Under the pieces are notes generated by a model. That model ran no database searches. It was not told the DNA's origin and was given only the letters and a program-made list of their open reading frames with translations. A stretch of 64,000 nucleotides of DNA, from contig NZ_CP125655.1 of assembly GCF_030053835.1 (NCBI RefSeq), positions 2,852,001 to 2,916,000 on the forward strand, given 5' to 3'. Below are positions 25,669 through 34,600 of the stretch, piece after piece. Made by a program: the position numbers and the translations under genes. Within the stretch, counting starts at the first letter, position 1. Every line of letters begins with the position of its first letter. The stretch is from Cellulomonas sp. ES6. Its GTDB lineage: Bacteria; Actinomycetota; Actinomycetes; Actinomycetales; Cellulomonadaceae.

Positions 25669-26001
25669 TCAGAACCCGAGGTAGCGCTCGGAGAACCAGC
25701 CGATCGCCCCGCTGGCGGAGCCGATGATCACCGCGGCGAGGGCCGCGACCAGGAACGCCGCACCCGTGACGGTCTGCATCTTGCCGGCACCGGCCGCGCG
25801 GCTGATCGCCCAGGCCACGCCCGAGATGACGACGGCGGCGACCAGCAGGATCAGCGCGATGCCGGCCAGACCACCGACCGCGTTCTGCAGCTCGGCCGCG
25901 AACGGCCAGTAGTCGAAGTTGATCGTGACCCCGGGGTCGTTCGCCGTCAGCAGCGGCGGTCGGGCCGGGAGGGCGGAGAAGGTGGTCAGCACGCGGCTCA
26001 T
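25669..26001 (-). CDS. Small two-span membrane protein of conjugation locus
   Basis: 110 residues from ATG 26001 with GAGGTG upstream. Spans at about 43-66 and 76-98 flank a short basic loop. The first 40 residues look extracellular (VTINFDYWPFAAELQN). Size and topology are like VirB2/TrbC pilin-type or VirB3-like components, and the position next to VirB6/TrbL agrees. No sequence match that I recognise. Confidence 0.75.
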   Translation of the reverse strand: MSRVLTTFSALPARPPLLTANDPGVTINFDYWPFAAELQNAVGGLAGIALILLVAAVVISGVAWAISRAAGAGKMQTVTGAAFLVAALAAVIIGSASGAIGWFSERYLGF

Positions 26002-26046
26002 CGGGCACCTCGCTGTCGGTGCACCCGCCCCCTGTGGGTGGGCGCT

Positions 26047-26068
26047 CGACCCTCCACGTCGAGGGTCG
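26047..26068 (-). terminator. Perfect 8-bp hairpin between two small membrane protein genes
   Basis: CGACCCTC (26047-26054) and GAGGGTCG (26061-26068) with a 6-base loop and no U-tract. It lies in the only sizeable gap of this part of the operon. It could be an RNA processing or partial termination site that sets the ratio of the two small membrane proteins. Confidence 0.4.
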
Positions 26069-26094
26069 AACCGCACCGCTCGGTCGATACCGCC

Positions 26095-26385
26095 CTACAG
26101 CGGCATGTCGTACTGCATGCCCCAGCCGACCATCCCGCTGAGCGAGCCCAGCACGATGGCGGCGAGGACCGCGGTGATCATCCGCCGCAGCGCCTTGGAC
26201 GGGATCTCGGCGCCGAAGATCTGCGTCGCGGCGAGCATCAGCGCTCCGGTGACCAGGCCGGCGACCGCCAGGACGATGCCGGTGGCCAGCGCCGCCCCGG
26301 CAAGGTCCTGCAGGTTCACCGTGAAGCCGAGCCAGGACCCGTCGAGCTGGAGCCGGTTCAGGGAGTCGTCGAGCCGACGCATCAT
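26095..26385 (-). CDS. Small two-span membrane protein of conjugation locus
   Basis: 96 residues. An amphipathic start (RRLDDSLNRLQLDGSWLGF) precedes spans at about 30-55 and 68-90, a layout close to the neighbouring 110-aa protein. GAGGAGG precedes the ATG and 7 bases separate it from the VirB8-like stop. Probably a pilin-like or VirB3-like T4SS part; the two small proteins may be distant paralogues. Confidence 0.72.
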   Translation of the reverse strand: MMRRLDDSLNRLQLDGSWLGFTVNLQDLAGAALATGIVLAVAGLVTGALMLAATQIFGAEIPSKALRRMITAVLAAIVLGSLSGMVGWGMQYDMPL

Positions 26386-26392
26386 GTCCTCC

Positions 26393-27043
26393 TCAGCCGA
26401 CCGTGACGTCCGAGACCAGCCACGCGGCGGTGGCGTCGGTCCGGGTCAGCGTGATGAACATGGTCTGGCCGTAGGGCTCGCCCTCCCAGCCGTCGGGCGC
26501 CGTCGCGAGGCGCTCGACCCACCGCACCCGGTAGGCCGTGGTCGCGGTGTCCTCGGGCTGACCGGAGTCCTCCACCGGCGTGACCTGCGCCGTGGTCGCC
26601 CCGCCGTGCGCCTGGAGCTCGGACCACCACGACGCACCGGACGTCACCTGCGCGGCCTGCAGCTCGGCCGCAAGCTCGGGCGTCGTCCAGCGTGTCGCAC
26701 GCTCGACCGCGGCGGCCGGGCCGGTGTCCGTGGCCGCGTCGACCTCGACCATCGCCGCGGCGAACGCGGCCGCGACCGCGTCGACGTCGGCGCCGCTCGC
26801 CGGGTGCTCGTCGCCGCCCGCAGCAGTAGCCCCCTCGCCTCCGCCCGCATCCGGGCGGGTGGTTGGCGTGGGCGCGGTGGGCTCCTGGCTCGCCGCGACG
26901 GTGGGTGCCTCGCTCGCAGCGGGGGTCCTCCAGGGCAGTGCGCTGCCACCAGCAGCTGTGACGACCCACAGAGCGATGCCGGTGATGACGATGAGCGCCG
27001 CCACCCACCCGATCACGATGGGCGCGCTCAGCTCGTCCTTCAT
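26393..27043 (-). CDS. Bitopic conjugation protein, possibly VirB8-like
   Basis: 216 residues: short cytoplasmic N-terminus, one span (about 9-30), a Pro/Thr/Gly-rich linker (about 38-80) and a globular C-terminus (85-216). The C-terminus has FAAAMVEVD, TTAYRVRWVERL and ATAAWLVSDVTV, like the NTF2-type fold of VirB8/TcpC proteins. The position between the wall hydrolase and channel genes supports the role. The ATGA overlap with the hydrolase gene sets the start. Confidence 0.7.
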   Translation of the reverse strand: MKDELSAPIVIGWVAALIVITGIALWVVTAAGGSALPWRTPAASEAPTVAASQEPTAPTPTTRPDAGGGEGATAAGGDEHPASGADVDAVAAAFAAAMVEVDAATDTGPAAAVERATRWTTPELAAELQAAQVTSGASWWSELQAHGGATTAQVTPVEDSGQPEDTATTAYRVRWVERLATAPDGWEGEPYGQTMFITLTRTDATAAWLVSDVTVG

Positions 27044-28176
27044 GCGAACCTCCGGATGGACCAGACCATGGCCCCGTAGTAGCGGTTGTTCTGCAGGTCG
27101 ACGACCTGCACGTTCTTGCCGGTGGTCGGGGCGTGGACCATCTGGCCGTCGCCGATGTAGATCCCGACGTGCTGGTAGCGCTGGCCGCCGGAGTTGGAGA
27201 ACGCGACGATGTCGCCGGGCTGCATCTGGGAGAAGTCCCGGGCGATGGTGATGCCGCGGTTGTCACGGGCCTGGGAGTCGGCCAGGTGGTCGAGCTGCAG
27301 ACCGGTCGCGGCGTAGACGGCGTTCAGGACCAGGCCGGAGCAGTCGAACCCGGGGCCGCGCCCGTCGACGCCGATCTTGCTAGGCCCGTTGATCGTGCCG
27401 CCGCCCCACACGTACGGGTAGCCGACCCACACCATCGCGGCGTCCACGATCGCGGACCCCGACGCGGTCCCGCCCGGGCCGGCTGTCGGGTCGAGCCACA
27501 GGTACCCCGTCATCGCGGCCAGGACCTTGGTGACGTACTCCTGCGCCACGGCCGGGATGCCGCCCGCGCCGGCGACGGCCGACCACCCGGCGTTGTACGC
27601 CGCCAGCGCCACCGACACCGGGTCGCCCGTGATCGTCCCGGCGGCGATCGCCGACTCCGCGCGGGCCACCAGGTCGCACAGGTACGCGGCCTGGGAGGTG
27701 ATGGCGTCCTTGCCGTTGAACACGTCGGCCAGGCCGTCACCGTCGCCGTCGCTGCCCCACTGCGCCCACGTGGTGGGCATGAACTGCGCCAGGCCCATCG
27801 CGCCGGCCCACGACTCCGCCCGCGGGTCCCAGTCCGACTCGACGTCGACCTGCGCGGCCAGCAGCGGCGCCCCGACGTCCTCGCAGGTTCCGGCCGCGGA
27901 CATCAGGACCGCCAGGTACTCCTCGGGGACCTGCGACCGCTCGGACAAGGTGGCCTGCTTGCCGCCCTCCGCGCCGCCGAGCAGCACGACCAGGAGCAGC
28001 AGCGGCGCGGCGACCGTCACGATCACCACCAATGCGGCGATCACCGCGGTGATCAGGCAGCCCCGCCCGCCCTTCTTCTTGCCCTTGTTGCCGCCCAGGG
28101 CGCCGGCGGCGCGCAGCGCACCGGACTTGCCGCCGGCGACCTTCGCAGCCGCGCCGACCGCGACCGGCGCGGGCAT
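27040..28176 (-). CDS. Bifunctional SLT transglycosylase / NlpC-P60 endopeptidase (VirB1/TcpG-like)
   Basis: 378 residues. A basic Gly/Lys N-terminus and a membrane span (about 40-65) precede a lytic transglycosylase domain (about 95-215: QVDVESDWDPRAESWAGAMG, then LAQFMPTTWAQWG and a calcium-loop-like DGDGDG). A C-terminal NlpC/P60 domain (about 245-378) has catalytic GFDCSGLV, QHVGIYIG and MVHAPTTG. It cuts glycan strands and peptide stems of the wall so the mating channel can cross it, as in other Gram-positive T4SS. Confidence 0.93.
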   Translation of the reverse strand: MPAPVAVGAAAKVAGGKSGALRAAGALGGNKGKKKGGRGCLITAVIAALVVIVTVAAPLLLLVVLLGGAEGGKQATLSERSQVPEEYLAVLMSAAGTCEDVGAPLLAAQVDVESDWDPRAESWAGAMGLAQFMPTTWAQWGSDGDGDGLADVFNGKDAITSQAAYLCDLVARAESAIAAGTITGDPVSVALAAYNAGWSAVAGAGGIPAVAQEYVTKVLAAMTGYLWLDPTAGPGGTASGSAIVDAAMVWVGYPYVWGGGTINGPSKIGVDGRGPGFDCSGLVLNAVYAATGLQLDHLADSQARDNRGITIARDFSQMQPGDIVAFSNSGGQRYQHVGIYIGDGQMVHAPTTGKNVQVVDLQNNRYYGAMVWSIRRFA

Positions 28177-28298
28177 CAGCCCGCCGCCTGATCGCGGCCG
28201 GGTCGGGTGCAGGGCTTAGGAGGTTCGACCAGTGTGCGCGAGGACATGCCCGTTCGCGCGCACCCGGTCGCCGGCGTGGAAGCCTGATCACCGGCCAC
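28176..28298 (-). CDS. Possible 40-aa peptide filling the gap before the wall hydrolase
   Basis: A GTG one base after the sigma-like stop opens a frame of 40 codons that ends in a TGATG overlap with the hydrolase start. No motif (it contains STPATGCARTG, then PKPCTRPGRDQAAG). Exact fit between two genes favours a translated coupling peptide; an internal ATG would give 23 residues. Low certainty. Confidence 0.35.
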   Translation of the reverse strand: MAGDQASTPATGCARTGMSSRTLVEPPKPCTRPGRDQAAG

Positions 28299-28299
28299 G

Positions 28300-29010
28300 T
28301 CAGACCACCCGCCGCCGGGTGGGGACGGCGGAGCGGCCCGTGCCCTTGAGGATCTGCTGCAGGCGAGGACCGACCCGGGCGGGCCGGCCCTCGAGGTGGC
28401 AGTCGAGGAACAGACGGATCTCCGTGCGCAGCTGCTCGCCGCGCACGTCGTGCAGCGCGTCGGACAGCAGCCGCTGCCACGCGGCCGTCCCGCCGGGCCG
28501 GGAGATGACCAGGGCGTGCAGGGTCCGCAGCGCGACCGCCAGCTCAGCCAGCGTGTCGGGCTGCTCCTCGGCGTCCACCCGCCCGTCCAGGTGCGCCCAC
28601 GGTCCGGTTCCGGGCGGCAGGTCCCCGATGTCGCCGGCGATGTCCTGCCCGGGCCCACCGGTCCCGCCGCGCTTGGTCATGTCACCGCGACGCCACTCCT
28701 GTACACAACGCACGGCGATCCCGTTGAAGTACGCGCCCAGCGGCGGGCGCGGGTCGAGCGACCGCCACGCAGGCAGCCTCAGCCACGCCGTGGACTGCAC
28801 CTCACTCATCACCAGGTCGACGTCGCACGAGCGCCCCAGCCGGTACAGCCAGCGGCGCACCATCGGCTCCTGCTCACGCACCGCGCCGGCGAACTCGGCC
28901 CAGTTCGGTTCCACCATGTCCGCCGCCGCACCCAGCCCGATCGGCGCCGCGCTGGACCACGGGCGCTGCGCCGGTGTCGGACGGTTCATGCTCAGCACCT
29001 GCGCGCTCAC
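28300..29010 (-). CDS. Sigma-factor-region-2-like protein
   Basis: 236 residues; the GTG at 29010 overlaps the upstream stop (GTGA), and ATG 28989 is an alternative. MVRRWLYRLGRSCDVDLVMS, WLRLPAWRSLDPRPPLGAYF and AVRCVQEWRRGDM have the spacing of sigma-70 region 2 (core-binding helix and -10 reading helix). Region 4 is not evident; the C-terminal part ends in a basic TGRSAVPTRRRVV. It could be a divergent ECF sigma or a DNA-binding regulator of the transfer operon. Function inferred. Confidence 0.6.
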   Translation of the reverse strand: MSAQVLSMNRPTPAQRPWSSAAPIGLGAAADMVEPNWAEFAGAVREQEPMVRRWLYRLGRSCDVDLVMSEVQSTAWLRLPAWRSLDPRPPLGAYFNGIAVRCVQEWRRGDMTKRGGTGGPGQDIAGDIGDLPPGTGPWAHLDGRVDAEEQPDTLAELAVALRTLHALVISRPGGTAAWQRLLSDALHDVRGEQLRTEIRLFLDCHLEGRPARVGPRLQQILKGTGRSAVPTRRRVV

Positions 29011-29822
29011 CTCGGACCTGCCGTGCGGGGCTCCGCCTCGGCGAACAGCTCCGGGTGCTGCTCGCGCAGGACCCGCAGACGGCGTCGCCCGGTCGACTCG
29101 GCACCCACCACACCGTCCTCATGCGCGAGGCGCGCCGAGACCGGCAGGCCGTCACGCACCCGGCCGCGGACCCACGCGAGCAGCGGGTCCTCGTCGGCCT
29201 GCGCCAGGTCCTCGACGTTCGCGACCGCGTGCAGCTGCGGTGCCCGCTGCGCCGGCACCGCCTGCAGCAGGGGACGGGGCTCCTCGAGCACCGGCGTCTC
29301 CTCGACCCGCACCTGGACCGGCGCCAGGGTCACGTCGATCGCCGCGGGCTCGGCCGCGGCCGGCTCCTCCGCCGGCGCCGGCTCAGCTGGGATCTCGGCG
29401 CGGTCGCGGGCGCGGTGGGTCGCGATCATCACCAGCATGTGGCTGGCGGCCAGCAGGGCGACCGGCGGCACCGCGGAGAACGCGGCCGCGGCCCACCGGG
29501 CCATGAGCAGGTCACCGACCTCGACGGGGTGGGCGTGCAAGGCGTTGCCCGTCAGGGACACCGCGGAGAACACCACCAGCGACCCCGCCGGGTACCAGGC
29601 AGCGCGCAGGCCGTGCGCGCGGAACCGCCACGTGGCCCACGTCGCCAGGACGATGAACCCGTCGATGATGACCGGGAACATCCACGCGATCGCCGGGTCG
29701 ACCCCGGAGGCGATGCCCACCGCGCGCAGCGCCAGGAACGACAGCGAGAACGCCAGGACGGCGAGCAGCCCGGCGAGCCACAGCCCGGGCCACAGGGCGT
29801 GGGCGAAGCCGCGGCGGCTCAT
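29007..29822 (-). CDS. DUF2637-like (SpdB-type) membrane protein
   Basis: 271 residues. Four hydrophobic segments in the first 120 residues with AWMFPVIIDGFIVLATWATW match the DUF2637 pattern of actinobacterial plasmid-spread proteins. A Glu/Pro/Ala-rich linker follows, then a C-terminal winged-HTH-like region (LLAWVRGRVRDGLPVSARL). The family is standard on actinobacterial conjugative plasmids and is linked to intramycelial spread in Streptomyces. Start overlaps the upstream stop (ATGA). Confidence 0.82.
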   Translation of the reverse strand: MSRRGFAHALWPGLWLAGLLAVLAFSLSFLALRAVGIASGVDPAIAWMFPVIIDGFIVLATWATWRFRAHGLRAAWYPAGSLVVFSAVSLTGNALHAHPVEVGDLLMARWAAAAFSAVPPVALLAASHMLVMIATHRARDRAEIPAEPAPAEEPAAAEPAAIDVTLAPVQVRVEETPVLEEPRPLLQAVPAQRAPQLHAVANVEDLAQADEDPLLAWVRGRVRDGLPVSARLAHEDGVVGAESTGRRRLRVLREQHPELFAEAEPRTAGPR

Positions 29823-30838
29823 CGCTGACCACCCCACGCGGCCAGCCACTGCCCAGCCCGAGCGACGTCCTCCCGGGCGCGCAGCAGGTCGCGCTCGCTC
29901 ACCCGGCCCGTGTCCAGGCGGGTGAGGGCCTGGGCCAGGTCCCGCACGACGCCGGTCAGCGGCATCAGCAGGACCGCGCTGGACTGTACGGCCGCGTCGC
30001 GGTCGCTGACCCACGTCTCGGAGAACACCACCCCGTCGCGCAGGTACCCCGCGGTGGCCACCAGGTCCCGCACCGCGGCCCGGGCCGCCTCGAGCAGCAG
30101 GGCGCCGGGGGTCGCCGCCGGGGCGAGGGTGATGCCGATCGCACTCGCCAGGTCCTCGACGTCGACGACGTCGCCCCCATGGATGACCGCTTCGACCCGC
30201 CCGCGGGCACCCGCCTCGAGGCCGGCGGTCGCTGCGCTCAGGGCGGACTCGTCGGCCGAGACCGTGGGCTGGGAGACGCCGAGCTCGCGAGCGACCTCGG
30301 TCTGAGACAGCCCCTGCGACCGCAGGCGCGCGACCTGCACCTGCCGCTCGAGCACCTGCGCGGTCGAGGCCCGGGCGACCGGGTACGAGCGGGCATCGCG
30401 GCCAACCGACCGCCCGCCATCAGGTGTCCAATCTTGGACACCTGATAGCGGCGTGGGCTTCTGCAGGTCGTTGCCAACGGTCCCGCGCGAGACGCCGAGC
30501 ACCGCGGCGATCGCCCGCACCGACATACCGCCTTCGCGCAGGGCGAGGGTGCGGGCATGGCGTTCCTCGACCGTGGCCCACATCCGCGTCTGGGAGAACT
30601 CCGCGGCGCAGTACGCCTCCCAGGACTCGTAGCCCAGAGCGACCCAGGCGTGGCCGTCGTAGGCCGCCTGCACGGCGCCGTCGACCTCGGCGAGCGCGTC
30701 GAACGCGGTGACGGCCGCTGAACGGATCCGGTCGGTCACCCCGCGGGCGGCGTCGACCGACATCACCTCGGCGTCAGCGCCAGTCGCGTCGATGACCAGC
30801 ACCTGGGCGACGGGCGCCGCGGGTGTCACACCGCTCAT
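29819..30838 (-). CDS. Double helix-turn-helix DNA-binding protein
   Basis: 339 residues with two HTH units: MSVRAIAAVLGVSRGTVGND (about 105-124) and LSQTEVARELGVSQPTVSAD (about 178-197). The N-terminal part (HAWVALGYESWEAYCAAEF) resembles that of plasmid replication or partition regulators. The C-terminus is helical. It is in the early part of the transfer operon and is a likely regulator or partition protein. It overlaps the neighbours at both ends. Confidence 0.72.
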   Translation of the reverse strand: MSGVTPAAPVAQVLVIDATGADAEVMSVDAARGVTDRIRSAAVTAFDALAEVDGAVQAAYDGHAWVALGYESWEAYCAAEFSQTRMWATVEERHARTLALREGGMSVRAIAAVLGVSRGTVGNDLQKPTPLSGVQDWTPDGGRSVGRDARSYPVARASTAQVLERQVQVARLRSQGLSQTEVARELGVSQPTVSADESALSAATAGLEAGARGRVEAVIHGGDVVDVEDLASAIGITLAPAATPGALLLEAARAAVRDLVATAGYLRDGVVFSETWVSDRDAAVQSSAVLLMPLTGVVRDLAQALTRLDTGRVSERDLLRAREDVARAGQWLAAWGGQR

Positions 30839-31314
30839 TCGCCCTGCTCCATGCCGGCAGCCCGTCTATGGCGCCCCCCGGCTGCGGCCCGCGGCCCGCG
30901 GCGGCGGCTGGTGGGATCCGGTGCGGAGGTGTCCGCAGCCAGAACCCGCGCCAGGTGGTGGACCGCCAGGACCGCCGCTCGAGCGGCGGCATGGGTTCCC
31001 GGGTGCCGGGAGGCCATCGCCGCCTCGACCAGACGCGGCAGTGGCACCCTGGCGAGCTGCGATGCGACCACGGTCCGCTGCGGCGTCGACGCCGCAAGCG
31101 GCGGGGATGATGGCGCCGCGGATGCCGCAACCGCGAGTCGGTCGCGGCGCGGCCACCCGGCCGCCGCGGCCAACTGCATCACGCACCGGAAGTCCAGGCG
31201 CTCCGCGACGGCGACGTCCTCGCGGGACGCACCGCCGGCCAACGCCTGCAGCACCCGCACCCGGGTGGATTCATCCACCGATACCGGTCTAGTCGCCGGT
31301 CCCTTGATCCCCAT
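30835..31314 (-). CDS. Small HTH-like protein, first gene of transfer operon
   Basis: 159 residues. The N-terminus STRVRVLQALAGGASREDVA, then AERLDFRCVMQLAAAAGW, looks like an HTH; the rest is Ala/Arg-rich with a basic tail. Upstream (31315-31548) are strong hairpins, so transcription of the block from here down to 13 kb probably starts just before this gene. ATGA overlap with the double-HTH gene. Confidence 0.62.
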   Translation of the reverse strand: MGIKGPATRPVSVDESTRVRVLQALAGGASREDVAVAERLDFRCVMQLAAAAGWPRRDRLAVAASAAPSSPPLAASTPQRTVVASQLARVPLPRLVEAAMASRHPGTHAAARAAVLAVHHLARVLAADTSAPDPTSRRRGPRAAAGGRHRRAAGMEQGE

Positions 31315-31348
31315 CGTCGTCTGCTCCGATCCACGTGGAAGGGGTAGT

Positions 31349-31384
31349 GGGCGGGTGGTGGTGCGTGAGGGTCACCACCCGCCC
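31349..31384 (-). terminator. Perfect 12-bp GC-rich hairpin
   Basis: GGGCGGGTGGTG (31349-31360) pairs with CACCACCCGCCC (31373-31384) around a 12-base loop. It is the last of three consecutive hairpins downstream of the surface-protein genes on the minus strand. It lacks a U-tract, as is usual in this GC class. Confidence 0.6.
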
Positions 31385-31450
31385 GCCGGTCACCGAGGGG
31401 TCTCGCCCGCGGTCTGGGTCCTCACCACACCCACACCGGTGCCCGGTCGG

Positions 31451-31488
31451 GCCTCGGGCGCCTGGCAGGAAGTCCAGGCGCCCGAGGC
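31451..31488 (-). terminator. Perfect 15-bp hairpin, probable terminator
   Basis: GCCTCGGGCGCCTGG (31451-31465) and CCAGGCGCCCGAGGC (31474-31488) form an uninterrupted 15-bp stem with an 8-base loop, the strongest hairpin I see in the window. It lies about 60 bases past the stop of the 47-aa gene and should end the surface-protein transcript. Confidence 0.75.
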
Positions 31489-31537
31489 GGGGCGGGTCGT
31501 GATCTCAGGGGCAGGGAGACCACGACCCGCCGCCTTG

Positions 31538-31564
31538 GGCCGAGGGGACTACAGCCCCTCGGCC
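31538..31564 (-). terminator. 10-bp hairpin with the 47-aa gene's stop codon in its loop
   Basis: GGCCGAGGGG (31538-31547) pairs with CCCCTCGGCC (31555-31564). The TAG stop of the small gene (31549-31551) sits in the 7-base loop, so a ribosome at the stop would cover and melt this stem. Confidence 0.55.
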
Positions 31565-31692
31565 GGATCGATGCCGAGGGTGTCCTCGGCACTCAGCTGG
31601 GCCGCCGCCGCGACTACCAGGACCGGACTGAACACCAGTGCCCGGACGAACGCCCACGCGACCAGTGCGGCGCCGCGCGCTCGGGTGATCAC
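31549..31692 (-). CDS. 47-aa single-span membrane peptide coupled to surface protein
   Basis: The GTG at 31692 overlaps the surface-protein stop (GTGA). The product starts MITRARGAALVAWAFVRALV and continues FSPVLVVAAAAQLS, giving one membrane span, then an acidic end (AEDTLGIDPAEGL). The coupling and codon bias suggest a real gene. It may be a chaperone or stabiliser for the large surface protein; no family known. Confidence 0.62.
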   Translation of the reverse strand: MITRARGAALVAWAFVRALVFSPVLVVAAAAQLSAEDTLGIDPAEGL

Positions 31693-34600
31693 GACCGAGC
31701 TCCGGTCCCCTGACGCCGGGAGCGGACGTACCCGATCTGACCGGCACCGAGCGCGATCAGCAGCGCAGCACCGAGCAGCAGCCCGTAGGTCTTCGCCCCG
31801 GTGACCGCCAGCGCCCGAGCCTGGTCACTGTTCGCAGCCGCCGCCGCGGAGTCCTGGTACTGGACCACCACCGTCGTGGTCTCCGCGGGCAACCGGGGCT
31901 CACCGACGTGCACCACCTCACCGTCCGGGCCGGTCAGAGTCTCGACCCAGTAGTACGTGCCATACCGGTCGAGCGTGACGTCCGCTGAGCGCACCTCACC
32001 GGGACCGGTGATCTCGACCGGGTCGAGGCTGGCCACCAGTTCGTCGTCGGCGACGTCGTCGCCATCGGCCTGCCGGTACACCGCGAACGTGAGCGTCGAT
32101 CCGGGCACCGGGGTGCCCTCGACCAGCGCGACGTCGTGCGCCGCCTCGCCCTCGGCGATCTCCTTGAGGGCCTGCGTGGTGACCCGCACGACCTGCGTGG
32201 TCTCGCCCGGCAGCCGGGGCTCACCGACGTGCACGACCTCGCCGTCCGGTCCGGTCAGGGTCTCGACCCAGTAGTACGTCCCGACCTCGTCGAACACCAC
32301 CGCGGGCGACTCGTAGGTCCCACCGTGGTAGATCGTCACGGGGCCGACCTCGGCCACGAGCTCGTCGTCGGCGGGATCCTCGGAGTCGGCCTGCCGGTAG
32401 GCCGCCCACGTCAGGGTCGACTCCGGCTCGACCGGCCCAGAGACGAACGCGACATCGTGGGCGGGGTCACCGAGCGCGACCGTGCCCTGAGCGAGCGTTG
32501 TGACGACCGGGCGCTCCGGTGCGGTCACGCGGGTGATCTCCGACGGGTCACCGAAGGCGCCGCGCACCACGACCTGGCCGTCCGCGTCGTAGTACGTCGC
32601 GACCCAGTACACGTCACCCCAGGCGGCGGTCTCGGGCAGGTCCGTGGTCGTGTACCCGGACCGGAAGGTCCCGGCCGCGGTCACGGGGATCTGCTCGGAG
32701 GTCCACAGCAGGCTCTCGGCGGACTCGACCGCCTCGACACCGTCGACGAACGGACCGTACGCCTCGAACTCCAGGTACCCGCCGGCGTGGATCGTGCCGG
32801 TCAGGTGCGCGGTGTCCTTGAACGGCTGGCCCGCGACCACGCGCTCGTCGGCATCGGTGACGAGCCAGGTCTCCACCTCGGCGGTCTCGTCGTACGGGAC
32901 GTACGCCTGCTCGAGCGGGTCACCCGGGGACGTCGCCAGCGGCTCCACACGGTCGTCGCCGGCCCAGGTGGACACGATCACGTACCAGCCGGCGCCGGCG
33001 TTGGAGTCCGCGATCGCGTACTCCCCATCAGTGCCGACGACGTACGTGCCGTTCTGGGCGGGCGTGGTGTCGACCCCGAGCACCGGTGCGGTGCTCAGGT
33101 CGAGGTCCGCGGTGGGCTGCTCGGCCAGCGGCCCGTAGGCCGTGTGCACGACCTCCTGGCCGTCGGCCTCCCAGCCGCCCAGGCCGCCGAACTCGGTGTG
33201 CGAGTCGGGGAACCCGGACTGCGTGATGACGTCGCGCAGCTGGCCCCCCTGGACGACGTTGAAGTCCACCATCATCGAGGTGAGCGAGACGGGGTGCTTC
33301 ACCGAGTGCGTCTCGTCCTCGATCATGAACGCCGTCCGGACCGAGGTCGCGAGGTACGGCTGGGACTCGACCGGCTGGCGGGCCTTGTCCATCTCCCAGA
33401 CCCACGTGTAGAAACCGGCCGCGCTGCTCGCGGTCGCCGGCAGGCGCTCGGTCCCGGTGCCGTCCACCACGAGCTGGTCATGCCCGTACACCGGGGCACC
33501 GGCCGGAACGTCGGCCACCTCGGTCACCGGCACGTCGAACGGGCCGTAGAGCGTGCCGTCCCAGACCGTCTCGACCGGGGTGCCGTCCTGCTTGGCCAGC
33601 CAGCCGGGCCCCGTCGCGACACCGAACGTCAGCACGTCGACCAGGTCCTCGGTCGCGAGCTCGGGGTAGCGGTCCTCGACCTGGGTGGTGATCGTCGGGG
33701 TGAAAGGCACGATGTGCGTCTCCGCGACCAACCCGAAGTCGTGCGTGGCGTCGCCGCGGATGTACTGCGCGACGGACGCGGACTGCGAGGCCTTCTTGAT
33801 CGACCAGACCCACGTGTAGTAGCCCGCCTCGCTCGCCCGCAGCGTGCTCGGGGAGTCCAGCGTGCCCGGACCGTTGAACGTCAGGGTCTCGGTCGCGGCG
33901 ACCGGTGCGTCGGCCGGGACGTCGGACGACTGTGCGGGCTGCTCGGCGAACGGGCCGTAGAGCGTGCCCTCGGCCACGACCGGCACGTAGGAGCCACCGA
34001 CCTGGGTCCACACATCGCCCGCTGCGGCGGCCGCGGTCACTTGGTCAACCAGCGACCCCCCCTCGGCGACGAACACCGTCGCGACCTGCGTCCGGACCTC
34101 CGGCTGAAAGTCCAGCACCACGTCGAACGGGGTCCCCACCGTCGTGAGCTCTTCCGGGTCCGACGGCGGACGACCCGCGTAGGACAGGCCATCCTGGACC
34201 GCACCGGACATCGAGTACTTCGTCAGCGTGACCCGACCCGCGCCCCCAACGACCCACGTGTAGTTCACGGTGCCGTTGCCGGTCGCGGTCCAGGACAGCG
34301 AGATCGGCCCGTTCGAGGTCGTGCCCTCCCAGACGTTCGTGCCGGTCGCGTCGAACACCGCCGGCCCGGTCAGGGTGACTCTGATCGGCTTGCCCGCGAT
34401 CCAGTTGCTCGCGTCGGACAGGAACCCCAGGTTGTTGATCGCCCCGGTGCGCTTGTCCGCGGTGACGACCGTCGACGTCGACCCCCGGTAGGGGCCCGCC
34501 TGCACCGCCGCCTCCGCGAGGTACGCCGCCGCGACGTCCTTCACGGCCTGCGGGGCGTTGGCCTCGATCCGGGCCTTGCGGGTCTCCGGGGAGACCGCGC

